The notes: generated from the sequence alone by a model not told the origin. Shown: positions 55,074-63,944, numbered from the stretch's first letter. The stretch is 64,000 nucleotides of DNA from Cyclonatronum proteinivorum (GCF_003353065.1 NZ_CP027806.1:3120501-3184500), one strand, 5' to 3'. Numbers and translations are program-made.

Positions 55074-55117
55074 AATAGCTTATATAGTCTTTTAATGGTT
55101 TTCATTTTCCGGTTAGG

Positions 55118-55831
55118 TCAGGCAAGTCCTTCTTTTTTTAGCCATTCTTCACTTTTTTGGATGTCTTCTAAATCATGTACATCAAAGGCTTCCTCAATAA
55201 TGTACGGCTTAACCCGCTCACCCATGAAGGTCCAGGGTTGTTGTCCTTTTCCGGATTCAAAATCGGTGACCCGCAGCACCCAGAAATTATGACTGAAAAA
55301 GTAACAAGGAACCAGATCCTGACGGTTCGTTGAAATATGCTTATCTCCAAAGTCAAAAAAAGGTTCACATAAACCTTCAGCCGTCAGTTTTTTGGCCCGA
55401 TAGGGATGATGATCCATTTCCCGGTAAACCGGTGCCGCAGCCGAAAGCGTCTCATCTTCCAGTAAGTAACCGATACAGGCGTCAATCCATTCTGTTTTAA
55501 TGGTCACGCTGTTGGCCAGCATTACAACAAGCAGGTCAGGCTTTTCCTGCTTCTCTTGCACCATATACGCAAGCGCATGCTTTATGGCGTCAATGTGCTG
55601 CGAGTCAGGGCGTGCGAGTTCTTCTGGACGCACTATTTTTTCATACCCAACTTCTTCCGCTGCAGAAAGGATTTTAGGGCAGTCGCTGCTTACATAAAAG
55701 TGATTTACGAACCCGCTTTTTTGGGCAGCCAAAGCCGGATAGTGCAGTAAAGGTTTCCCCAGAACAGGCAGAATATTCTTGTCTTGTAAGGTATTGTTGC
55801 CTCTTCCGGTTAATAATGCTGTTATATTCAT
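55118..55831 (-). CDS. CMP-sugar synthetase-like cytidylyltransferase (module B)
   Basis: This 237-residue protein has ITALLTGRGNNTLQDKNILP as nucleotide loop (in the place of the NeuA ARxGSKxxxxKN loop), LLHYPALAAQKSG, FYVSSDCPKILSAAEEVG and the late AFDVHDLEDIQKSEEWL. It belongs to the acylneuraminate cytidylyltransferase superfamily but to a different branch from the module A enzyme. It should activate a keto-sugar acid as its CMP derivative. Confidence 0.82.
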   Translation of the reverse strand: MNITALLTGRGNNTLQDKNILPVLGKPLLHYPALAAQKSGFVNHFYVSSDCPKILSAAEEVGYEKIVRPEELARPDSQHIDAIKHALAYMVQEKQEKPDLLVVMLANSVTIKTEWIDACIGYLLEDETLSAAAPVYREMDHHPYRAKKLTAEGLCEPFFDFGDKHISTNRQDLVPCYFFSHNFWVLRVTDFESGKGQQPWTFMGERVKPYIIEEAFDVHDLEDIQKSEEWLKKEGLA

Positions 55832-55841
55832 GATGCGCTGT

Positions 55842-56618
55842 TTACCTGGGAAATAGTTGATCTTTTAAGTTTCGTACCGTGTCAGCAAGTAAATGAATAT
55901 CTACCGAATACGAAATATATTTTACACCAAGCGATTTCCAGTACGAAGCCTGATCCGGCTGATCACAAAATATGCCGGTAAACACGCCTTTCGCAGAAGC
56001 TTCTGCTACAATTTTCCGCATGGCCTGCATCACCTTTTCATGCTGTATTTGACCGGGCACCCCTAACGACTGAGACAAATCATAAGGCCCTATAAATAAA
56101 ACATCAATGCCTTTAACTTCCAGTATAGAAGCAAGATTTCGGATCGCTTCGGCGCCTTCAAGCTGCAGAATAACCAGCGAATGGTTGGCTTCCTTAAAAT
56201 AGCTTGCTTTATCTTTTTCGGCATAATCAGCGGCACGTACAAACCGACAGACTCCCCGCTCACCGTCCGGATAGAATTTCATGCGGCGAATGACTTTCTT
56301 AGCCTGTTCTGCAGAGGTTACGGATGAGACCTGAACCCCATGCGCACCTAAATCAAGTGCTTTTTCAAGCAACGGACTCTCCCATGAGGGCACACGCACA
56401 ATCCCCGCCATTTCGGATGCATTTAGGGCCATCATGTGACCTTTTAAGGTTTCGGTCGTCACGGGTCCATGTTCCATATCAACGATGATATAATCGCTGC
56501 CTGAAAGCCCGATTGCTTCAATCACGGAGCTGTCCGTTGTTTTGCTGAAACAGCCAAATACACCGTCTGCCTGAAGCTTAGCTTTGAATTCTGCAATTTT
56601 ACTGCTGTAGGAGTGCAC
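55842..56618 (-). CDS. HpcH/HpaI-type aldolase (module B)
   Basis: This 258-residue paralogue of 35388-36098 has VDMEHGPVTTETLKG, GIVRVPSWES with the catalytic Arg, HGVQVSSVTSAEQAKKV, RGVCRFVRAADYAEKD, LQLEGAEAIRNL (metal-binding Glu) and VLFIGPYDLSQSLGVPGQ. It starts at GTG 56618. About 85 bp separates it from the HMGL-type gene upstream. It is predicted to add or remove pyruvate on a sugar-derived aldehyde. Confidence 0.86.
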   Translation of the reverse strand: MHSYSSKIAEFKAKLQADGVFGCFSKTTDSSVIEAIGLSGSDYIIVDMEHGPVTTETLKGHMMALNASEMAGIVRVPSWESPLLEKALDLGAHGVQVSSVTSAEQAKKVIRRMKFYPDGERGVCRFVRAADYAEKDKASYFKEANHSLVILQLEGAEAIRNLASILEVKGIDVLFIGPYDLSQSLGVPGQIQHEKVMQAMRKIVAEASAKGVFTGIFCDQPDQASYWKSLGVKYISYSVDIHLLADTVRNLKDQLFPR

Positions 56619-56704
56619 TTAGATGTAACAAGATTAGGGATGAATGCTCAGCGCAGTGATGTATTGTATCATCAGTGCAAGCCGGTGAAAAGATTTAGCA
56701 AAGA

Positions 56705-58246
56705 TCAGGAAATCCGGGCAAAAACGGAATCCGGCACAAGGTGCGTATAGGTAGTTGCCGTAAGGCTAATCAACTCAAGACCGCTTGATTTCGCTTTTCC
56801 AAACAGGAACTCGTTTTCAGCATATAGCTCCTGCTCTTTTGTTCCCATAGCCGTATTGGAATAACCGTCATAACCAACAAGATACACCCTTGTGATGCCA
56901 AAAGCACGCGCTGTTTCAATCGCAAGGCTTGTATGCGTGTCCTTGAGTTTATCCGTAAAGGTCACTTCCTTAAGCTCAAAAGCACGGTCTTTGAGTTTGC
57001 TTGGAATATAAGTTCCCATTTTGCGGGGAAAGGGTGGTAAAATGCACTGACCTTTTGCTTTGGAAGCATCGCCAAATACAGATTCAAGCCGGTAGCCTTC
57101 ATTCCCTACAAGGCAGAAATACTGATCGTTTGGAATATCAGTAAAACACATAGCGTTGCGGGAACTTGCATGAATCACCACCATATCCGGATGCTTCATC
57201 AGAAATGCATCGATAGCTTCGGTGTGTTCAACAGCACTTGGCCCGCCACCTACAATCAGAGCCGCACTGTATTTTTTTACAGCGCTGAATTCCATAACCG
57301 GCAGCCGTTCGTTATCGTCCACCCCTTTGGACTCATTATCAAGCGCTCTGATAATACTGTTGAACGAGTAATATCGCTTGCTCACCCATTCCATCACATT
57401 TTTTTGCGGCAGGGAGTTGGCGCCTGAAACCATATAAGGCAGGTTGGTTCCCCATTCATAGTGCTTTTGCAGATCGGTAAACACATCTACAACCCGGCTC
57501 AAAGCATTAAAGTCGAAATCAAGTTTGCCCTGTGCATTCAGTACGGTGAGCAAAAGCTCGGTTTTCAAATTGCCTGCGCCCCGGCCCATGCCCGTAATCG
57601 TCGCATCAACCATGGCACAGCCTTCCTCAATGGCTACAAGCGTATTGATAAGACCAAGCTCCATGTTATTGTGCCCGTGAAAGCCAAGTGGGATATCAAC
57701 CTTGCTTCTTACCAGTGCGATCGTGTCCCGAACATCCTGCGGATACACCCCGCCAAAGGAATCAACCATATAAAAGATATCGGCGGCTCCGGCAGCAAGG
57801 GGAAGTTTGTCCAAAAACGCTTTCTGCGAGGCCCAGGTTGACATGTACATGACGTTGAATCCTACTTCAAAGCCAAGTTTTTTTACTTCTTTGGCAAGCC
57901 CAACGGCGCGCTCAAGGCTTTTAGGATCAATGGCAATCCGAACCATATCCACAAGTCCGGCAATCGGCTTAAGCAGCGGTTCCGCATCTTCAGCCCTGAC
58001 ATCCTTCTCATTCAGGATGATGACCAGCTTTTTATTGCTGAGGGATTTAATTTGCTGCAGTACAGGTACCGGACAGTAGAAATACTCCCCAAGATAGCCT
58101 TTCATGGGATTGGAGCGGTAGCCAACTTCCAGGTACTCAACCGGAAGATGGTTAAAAGCTTCGAAATAGGTTTTGACGGTTTCTTTGCTAAAGTCCCAGT
58201 TGGTATAATAGCCACCGTCGCGGAGGGTGCAATCTAAAAGTTTCAT
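56705..58246 (-). CDS. HMGL-type aldolase fused to GT42/DUF115-like domain (module B)
   Basis: This 513-residue paralogue of 36101-37642 has a metallolyase part (LDCTLRDGGYYTNWDF, GFHGHNNMELGL, DATITGMGRGAGNLKTE) that differs from the module A protein at only about eight positions after the first few residues. Beyond residue 300 the two diverge to roughly half identity while keeping LIVGGGPSAVEH, FCLVGNEGYRLESVFG, PPFPRKMGTYIP and YLVGYDGY. The second domain is probably a CMP-sugar- or substrate-binding unit. It is the first gene of module B, 30 bp after the ParB-like gene. Confidence 0.83.
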   Translation of the reverse strand: MKLLDCTLRDGGYYTNWDFSKETVKTYFEAFNHLPVEYLEVGYRSNPMKGYLGEYFYCPVPVLQQIKSLSNKKLVIILNEKDVRAEDAEPLLKPIAGLVDMVRIAIDPKSLERAVGLAKEVKKLGFEVGFNVMYMSTWASQKAFLDKLPLAAGAADIFYMVDSFGGVYPQDVRDTIALVRSKVDIPLGFHGHNNMELGLINTLVAIEEGCAMVDATITGMGRGAGNLKTELLLTVLNAQGKLDFDFNALSRVVDVFTDLQKHYEWGTNLPYMVSGANSLPQKNVMEWVSKRYYSFNSIIRALDNESKGVDDNERLPVMEFSAVKKYSAALIVGGGPSAVEHTEAIDAFLMKHPDMVVIHASSRNAMCFTDIPNDQYFCLVGNEGYRLESVFGDASKAKGQCILPPFPRKMGTYIPSKLKDRAFELKEVTFTDKLKDTHTSLAIETARAFGITRVYLVGYDGYSNTAMGTKEQELYAENEFLFGKAKSSGLELISLTATTYTHLVPDSVFARIS

Positions 58247-58276
58247 ATTTTATTAATGAATAATGTATTTAACTTT

Positions 58277-59008
58277 TTAATAATTATCTAGCTCTGAATA
58301 CGCATTAATTATTGATGTGATATTGTCAGACAAGTTCAGTTTTGAATCGTAGTTATTCCAAAAATAGTTACAGTGTATACTCACTATTTTGCAAGGTATA
58401 TATTCAATATTCAATAGTATAGCAAAAGCCAAACGATGATGGCCAGGACCTACGAATTTATTAAACTCTCCATACCTATCAATATAAATTGCCATTTCAT
58501 CTTCTTCATTTCCATCTATTAATTCAGACTGCGCTTTAAAACCATTTTTCTGTATTGTATAGTAAGTGGCTATCATATTTTCAAAGTAATTATTTATTTC
58601 TTCAACAGAACTACACCCTCTTAATACACTATGTTTAATACCCTCATTTAATGCATTAAGCATTGTCTTATACTGTTTAGTATTAGAATAATGTTTACCA
58701 TCTAGAATGATTTCAACTATAGAAGAGGTATTTTCGTTTTTACGGATAAACTCATTAATCTTAATTTTTTCTTCTATATCCCAATCGCCACACTGAATAA
58801 TTTTTCTTTTACCAACATATGGCCGACCACCATACTTTATAGAACTTGTTTTTATCCAAATAGTTTGGTCGTATAAATAATTACTACCTAAATTAGCTGG
58901 AAGAATATCAAGCTGTAGTTGCATTGGTAGCAAACTAAATAATCGCCAATGATTTATCTTTTTATGGAAATAGAAATAAGCAAGGTGTAACCTTTTAGTT
59001 ATATTCAT
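58277..59008 (-). CDS. ParB/sulfiredoxin-like protein of glycan locus, second copy
   Basis: This is a 243-residue AT-rich product of unknown function. FNKFVGPGHHRLAFAILLNI near residue 190 matches the GNHRLAIAR box of the protein at 19657-20379, and both have a basic, aromatic N-terminal third. In both cases the gene is close to an aminotransferase, aldolase or acyl-modification gene set. A role in glycan modification is an inference from position. Confidence 0.55.
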   Translation of the reverse strand: MNITKRLHLAYFYFHKKINHWRLFSLLPMQLQLDILPANLGSNYLYDQTIWIKTSSIKYGGRPYVGKRKIIQCGDWDIEEKIKINEFIRKNENTSSIVEIILDGKHYSNTKQYKTMLNALNEGIKHSVLRGCSSVEEINNYFENMIATYYTIQKNGFKAQSELIDGNEEDEMAIYIDRYGEFNKFVGPGHHRLAFAILLNIEYIPCKIVSIHCNYFWNNYDSKLNLSDNITSIINAYSELDNY

Positions 59009-59090
59009 AAATAGATAACTATATTTAGTTGAAACATTACTTTTGCCATAAAATCTATTTTATTTCTAAGTATCTACATCAAGCTAAAAG

Positions 59091-60893
59091 CTAAACTTCC
59101 TGCAATTCAACCATTCGCTTAAAAGATTCTGATTCGCCTATCAATTCTTTATATGTGCCAATACGTTCAATACGTCCTTTATTCAAAACAACCACGCGAT
59201 CTGCATTTTTAATTGTTGACAAACGATGCGCAATCATGATGATAGTATATTGACCTTTTAGCTGATCGATATTATCCTGAATCTCTTTTTCAGTTTCGGA
59301 ATCAAGGGCGGAGGTCGCTTCATCAAGGAAAAGGAAATCTACATCTTTAAACAGCTCTCGGGCAATGGAAATCCGTTGTTTTTGCCCGCCGCTTAGGTTG
59401 ATACCATTGTTTCCCAGCTGTGTTTCTTCTTTATCAGGCTGTTCTTCCATCACAAAATTACGGATACTTGCCTTACGCAATGAGTCTTCAAAGCGGAGAA
59501 TATTTTCTGCAGTCTTAGGTGCCCAAAAGGTAACATTATTGTAGATCGTATCATTAAATATAACAGGATCCTGCGTGATATAGCCAATGCGCTTTTGGAA
59601 AGTGGCTATATTTAATTGTTTTGCATCGACTCCATCTATAGTCACACTACCAGAAGTAGGCTTAAGAAGACCGGAAATTATGTTCATCAATGTTGTCTTC
59701 CCTGAGCCGCTTTCACCGACAAACGCAATAGATCGATTTTTGTGCAATTCAAGATTAATATCTAGTAGGATTGGTATGTCACCATAATAAAAAGAGACTT
59801 GTTCAAGTCTTATAGATTTAGAAAACTGCTGTAAAGTTAGTTTCCCAGTTCTTTCTTTTCCTTTCTTTAATTCCTCGATGAATGCTTCGATATTTTCAAG
59901 AGAGCCAATATTACTTAAGAATTTATTCCAATGTGTCTGTACTTGCATTACAGCTGTTAGAGCACGATAGAAAAACAGTATGCTCAAGATAATTAATCCT
60001 AATGTTCCACCAAGGAAATTAATTTGTACTAAAATTACAACAAGAACAACACCTATTAGCAATGGCTCTCTGATGCCACTCATTATCGCGCCGAGAACAC
60101 CTATTTTTCGTTGTGAATCTTCAATTTCATAGGTTTTTTCAATAAGTTTATTAGCGTAGCTCCTGATTAAACCTGTAGCCTTTAGATATTTAAACTGTGC
60201 CACCTGCTGAATAAGCAACCCTTGAAATCCATGATTGCTTTTTGTGAGAACTCTGGATAACCCTTTGGTTTTTTTATACAAATTGTTAAAGGCAAAATTC
60301 GTCAGTATACCACCTATGGCAACAAGCAGTGCAAACTGAGGGTTCGCCATAAATGCCAATACAGTATAGACTATTATCAGGACACTGTGCTGCATGAGTT
60401 TCATATACTCTTTAAAAGCCTGTGTTACCTTTTGAACTTCCCCACTCATTGTGTTTTGAATACGACCTGCATCTGCATTCACAAAATTATAGTAATCATA
60501 GTTTGAGAGTAATTTGATATTACTTTCCCGGATATTACGGATAAAGAACTGCTTATAAACTACGCTTTTGTACTGCTCCAAAAACTTAAACGCTCCTTTC
60601 AGAGTAAAGAAAATCAACATCACCATTAAAACAACAGAAAGATTCAGACTAAGCCCCAGGGCCTGAAGGCCGTTCACCAGAAACGCCAAATTCCCCATCT
60701 GTTCACCCGTAACTTCAGTATCCCCGGCCACCATTTCTAGCAGCGGCAAGAACATCGCAAGTCCAAGGCCGTCCATCACGCCTACCATAATACTAAGGGC
60801 AAGTACTACAAATACCCGGTACCGCAGATGCCGGTAGAAGAAGGCAAAGTTGGAGAAGTATTTATGGACGATATCGCGGAGGATTGATTTCAA
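59091..60893 (-). CDS. ABC exporter, PglK/MsbA-like flippase
   Basis: This half-transporter of about 600 residues has six transmembrane helices in the first 330 residues (VFVVLALSIMVGVMDGLGLAM first), then a nucleotide-binding domain with Walker A GESGSGKTTLM, signature LSGGQKQRISIAREL, Walker B DFLFLDEATSALDSE and IAHRLSTIKNAD. PglK-like exporters flip undecaprenyl-linked oligosaccharides, and no Wzx is visible, so this is the likely flippase. The frame extends to TTG 60944 inside a CAGTATGTC repeat; TTG at 60893 gives a more natural start. Confidence 0.88.
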   Translation of the reverse strand: MKSILRDIVHKYFSNFAFFYRHLRYRVFVVLALSIMVGVMDGLGLAMFLPLLEMVAGDTEVTGEQMGNLAFLVNGLQALGLSLNLSVVLMVMLIFFTLKGAFKFLEQYKSVVYKQFFIRNIRESNIKLLSNYDYYNFVNADAGRIQNTMSGEVQKVTQAFKEYMKLMQHSVLIIVYTVLAFMANPQFALLVAIGGILTNFAFNNLYKKTKGLSRVLTKSNHGFQGLLIQQVAQFKYLKATGLIRSYANKLIEKTYEIEDSQRKIGVLGAIMSGIREPLLIGVVLVVILVQINFLGGTLGLIILSILFFYRALTAVMQVQTHWNKFLSNIGSLENIEAFIEELKKGKERTGKLTLQQFSKSIRLEQVSFYYGDIPILLDINLELHKNRSIAFVGESGSGKTTLMNIISGLLKPTSGSVTIDGVDAKQLNIATFQKRIGYITQDPVIFNDTIYNNVTFWAPKTAENILRFEDSLRKASIRNFVMEEQPDKEETQLGNNGINLSGGQKQRISIARELFKDVDFLFLDEATSALDSETEKEIQDNIDQLKGQYTIIMIAHRLSTIKNADRVVVLNKGRIERIGTYKELIGESESFKRMVELQEV

Positions 60894-60954
60894 AAAAGGC
60901 TGAGGTTTGAGGTTTGAGGTTAATACAGTGAGGCAGTATGTCAAGGGCTCTGGG

Positions 60955-61095
60955 ACTTCATCACGAGATCCTTCGGCTACGCTCAGGATGACAACGGCAC
61001 TTGTACAACACCCGGCGCGGCAAGCCGCGCCGTTTGAACAGCCGCGACCCTGTCATCCTGAGCGCAGCGCAGCGGAGTCGAAGGATCTCGTGGTA
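60955..61095. repeat. Single copy of the GATCCTTCG/CATCCTGAGC palindromic unit
   Basis: One full unit of the same family as the arrays at 12.3-13.1 and 62.1-63.4 kb: a GATCCTTCG arm, a CGGCGCGGC-AA-GCCGCGCCG stem and a CATCCTGAGCGCAGCGCAGC arm. It lies between the ABC exporter and HepT genes. Confidence 0.8.
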
Positions 61096-61134
61096 ATGGG
61101 CTGCATAAACCCAATTACAACAGTACATGCTGTC

Positions 61135-61545
61135 TCATGCATTGCTTACATAATCCTTCATTACCTGAACAAAGCGTTCAAAGGGGGATAAGTCGGATAG
61201 GAATGCTGCGAGGCGGTTGATGTCTATGCGCACGTATTCATGGATCAGAATATTGCGAAGCCCTATCATGCCGCGTATGTCATCGGCAAGATCAGGCGTG
61301 ATGTACCTGAACTTTTCGAGGGCATCAATACAGTCCCGATAGCTGTTTTGGGTGCCTAAGTTGTGTTTAGAAACAAGGTGACACGAGATATCTATGACAA
61401 TCTGAACCGATTCAAACAGTCCATACCGCAACGCCCACTGCTGCTGAAGGTCTTTTTGAAAGCTATCTGATGAAAGTACCGCAGCTTTCATCGCTTTGAG
61501 CTGCGCGATATTGGTTTCAAGCTGTTGTAAGCGTGCTTCAAGCAT
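61135..61545 (-). CDS. HepT-like toxin (DUF86)
   Basis: This 136-residue helical protein has the HepT motif R-x4-H-x-Y in LRNILIHEYVRID (about residue 100). HEPN-domain HepT is an RNase or AMPylation target that is neutralised by its MNT partner. It starts three bases after the MNT gene stop, so the two form one operon. It stands at the upstream edge of the glycan locus, next to repeats. Confidence 0.9.
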   Translation of the reverse strand: MLEARLQQLETNIAQLKAMKAAVLSSDSFQKDLQQQWALRYGLFESVQIVIDISCHLVSKHNLGTQNSYRDCIDALEKFRYITPDLADDIRGMIGLRNILIHEYVRIDINRLAAFLSDLSPFERFVQVMKDYVSNA

Positions 61546-61548
61546 TGC

Positions 61549-62013
61549 TTAATCCTGATTGACCAGATCAAACTGTGCAAACTGATGGTTCTTGAGGCGT
61601 TTGGTAAATGCCTCACTCATCAGCCTTCTGAGGTAACGGGTATCCTCAAAAGCACGAAGCGAGCGGACGCAGTACCCGGCAAAACATTCGGTCACTTCAT
61701 CTACAGGACGGATACGCATATTAGGAATCATGATATGGCGCCCCACGATTTCCTGGGAGAGCAGCGGGTTGGTTTTATAGAGATCGTTCAGGATGACAAC
61801 ATCAACCCTGCACCCGCACAGATGTTCGAGTTCCGATATAAAATATCCCTGCCGCAGGAGCTCAGGGATTTCGGTCATGAAAACGGCAACATCAATATCA
61901 CGGTACCGCTCGTAGCCTTCCTGCGCAAAGGACCCAAAGAAAACAACAAACAAGACATCATCCTGCCGCAGCAAAAAATCGGTGATGATGGTTTTTCTTT
62001 GAGATTTGGTCAT
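61549..62013 (-). CDS. MNT-type nucleotidyltransferase antitoxin
   Basis: This 154-residue nucleotidyltransferase has the signature GSFAQEGYERYRDIDVAVF (GSFxxG followed by DxD), which gives the metal site, and CRVDVVILNDL with the third acidic residue. It is the partner of the HepT gene encoded downstream; in this type VII system MNT modifies HepT with AMP and silences it. It starts at ATG 62013, next to a CAGTATGTC repeat run. Confidence 0.9.
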   Translation of the reverse strand: MTKSQRKTIITDFLLRQDDVLFVVFFGSFAQEGYERYRDIDVAVFMTEIPELLRQGYFISELEHLCGCRVDVVILNDLYKTNPLLSQEIVGRHIMIPNMRIRPVDEVTECFAGYCVRSLRAFEDTRYLRRLMSEAFTKRLKNHQFAQFDLVNQD

Positions 62014-63653
62014 TTTTCAGTATGTCAGTGTTGCAGTATGTCAGTGTGTCAAGGGGCACCGGGGCTTCATCATCAGATCCTTCGGCTTCGCTCAGGATGA
62101 CAACGGCACCTTCTGCGAAACCCGGCGCGGCTGGCCGCGCTGTTTTACCTTGAGGCGACCCTGTCATCCTGAGCGCAGCGCAGCGGAGTCGAAGGATCTC
62201 GTTGTAATGGGCTCCATACCCTCATCACCAGATCCTTCGGCTACGCCTTCACTTCGTTTCGGCTTCGCTCAGGATTACAATGGCACTTGTACAACACCCG
62301 GCGCGGCAAGCCGCGCCGTTTGAACAGCGGCGACCCTGTCATCCTGTGCGCAGCGCAGCGGAGTCGAAGGATCTCGTGGTAATGGGCTCCATACCCTCAT
62401 CACCAGATCCTTCGACTACACCTTCACTTCGTTCAGGCTTCGCTCAGGATGACAACGGCATTTCTGTGAAACCCGGCGCGGCAGGCCGCGCCGTTTGAAC
62501 AGCGGCGACCCTGTCATCCTGAGCGCAGCGCAGCGGAGTCGAAGGATCTCGTTGTATAAGGGCACCCAGCCCTCATCACCAGATCCTTCGGCTACGCCTT
62601 CACTTCGTTTCGGCTTCGCTCAGGATGACAAAGACATTTCTGCAAAGCCCGGCGCGGCAAGCCGCGCCGTTTGAACAGCGGCGACCCTGTCATCCTGAGC
62701 GCAGCGCAGCGGAGTCGAAGGATCTCGTTGTAAAGGGCACCCAGCCCTCATCATCAGATCCTTCGACTACGCCTTCACTTCGTTTCGGCTACGCTCAGGA
62801 TGACAACGGCACTTGTGCAACACCCGGCGCGGCAGGCCGCGCCGTTTGAACCCGCGGCGAACCTGTCATCCTGAGCGCAGCGCAGCGGAATCGAAGGATC
62901 TCGTTGTAAAGGGCACCGAGCCCTCATCACCAGATCCTTCGGCTACGTCTTTACTTCGTTTCGGCTACGCTCAGGATGACAACGGCACTTGTACAACACC
63001 CGGCGCGGCAAGCCGCGCCGTTTGAACCCGCGGCGACCCTGTCATCCTGAGCGCAGCGCAGCGGAGTCGAAGGATCTCGTTGTAAAGGGCACCGAGCCCT
63101 CATCATCAGATCCTTCGGCTACGTCTTTACTTCGTTTCGGCTACGCTCAGGATGACAACGGCACTTGTACAACACCCGGCGCGGCAAGCCGCGCCGTTTG
63201 AACCCGCGGCGAACCTGTCATCCTGAGCGCAGCGCAGCGGAGTCGAAGGATCTCGTGGTAATGGGCTCCATACCCTCATCACCAGATCCTTCGACTACGC
63301 CTTCGCTACGCTTCGGCTTCGCTCAGGATGACAAGGGCACTTCCGCAAAACCCGGCGCGGCCAGCCGCGCCGTTTGAACCCGCGGCGAACCTGTCATCCT
63401 GAGCGGAGCGCAGCGGAGTCGAAGGATCTAATCAGTATGTCAGTGCTACAGTATGTCAGTGTGCCAAGGGTATGCGCTTCATACACAGCTTATTCCCTTT
63501 GCGTTCTTCGCGTTATCCTTCGCGTCCTTTGCGTTAAAATTCGGGAGATAGAATCAGCTAAGGAGTTTAAACGCGAAAGGCTCGAAGAAAGCACGAAGGT
63601 TTTATGGGCAGCTTTCACTCTGTGTTATTCTCATTAAAATACTGTATTTGAAA
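62014..63653. repeat. Tandem array of 175-176 bp palindromic repeats
   Basis: Eight units are marked by CCCGGCGCGG at 62121, 62297, 62472, 62648, 62823, 62999, 63175 and 63351, steps of 175 or 176 bp. Each unit has a GATCCTTCG...CTCAGGATGACA arm, a perfect CGGCGCGGC-(AA/TGG/CA)-GCCGCGCCG stem and a CATCCTGAGCGCAGCGCAGC arm. CAGTATGTC-type runs lie at both edges (62017-62050 and 63433-63463). A GCGTTCTTCGCGT / TTAAACGCGAAAGG pair follows at about 63499-63590. The frames through this stretch are not genes. Confidence 0.9.
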
Positions 63654-63944
63654 TCAGATTCTGTCCTTCCAATAAAAGGGCTTTCGATGAAGATGATAGA
63701 TAGCAACTACCAAAATTTCATCCTTTCTGATTTGATATACAACACCGTAAGGAAATTTGTGAACCAGGCATCTTCTCGTTCGTACTGTAAATACAGGCCA
63801 TGCTTTGGGGTTTGACTTGATTCTTTTAAAGGTTATCAGAATTTCATTCAAAAATTCATCCCCTAAACCAGTCACCTGCAATTCATACCAGGAAATTCCC
63901 TCATCAAGCTCAAGTTCAGCAGGTTTTAGTAATCGTAACTCCAC
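63654..63944 (-). CDS. RelE/ParE-family toxin
   Basis: This 96-residue protein has the fold pattern of ParE toxins: an N-terminal helix hairpin (LELDEGISWYELQVTGLGDEFL) then RTRRCLVHKFPYGVVYQIRKDEILVVAIYHLHRKP in strand blocks (quoted in parts, under the usual Arg/His-rich sheet). ParE poisons DNA gyrase; RelE-type members cut mRNA. It starts at GTG 63944 just after the stop of a partial upstream gene, probably its antitoxin. Confidence 0.88.
   Translation of the reverse strand: MELRLLKPAELELDEGISWYELQVTGLGDEFLNEILITFKRIKSNPKAWPVFTVRTRRCLVHKFPYGVVYQIRKDEILVVAIYHLHRKPFYWKDRI

Noticed and set aside
34082-58246. Ordinary sialic acid or Kdo pathway
   Set aside because: No NeuB, NeuC, KdsA or KdsD homologue is visible; the condensing enzymes are HMGL- and HpcH-type aldolases.
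61958-63637. ORFs containing CHPERSAAESKD peptides
   Set aside because: Same reason: each is one turn of the 175-176 bp repeat.
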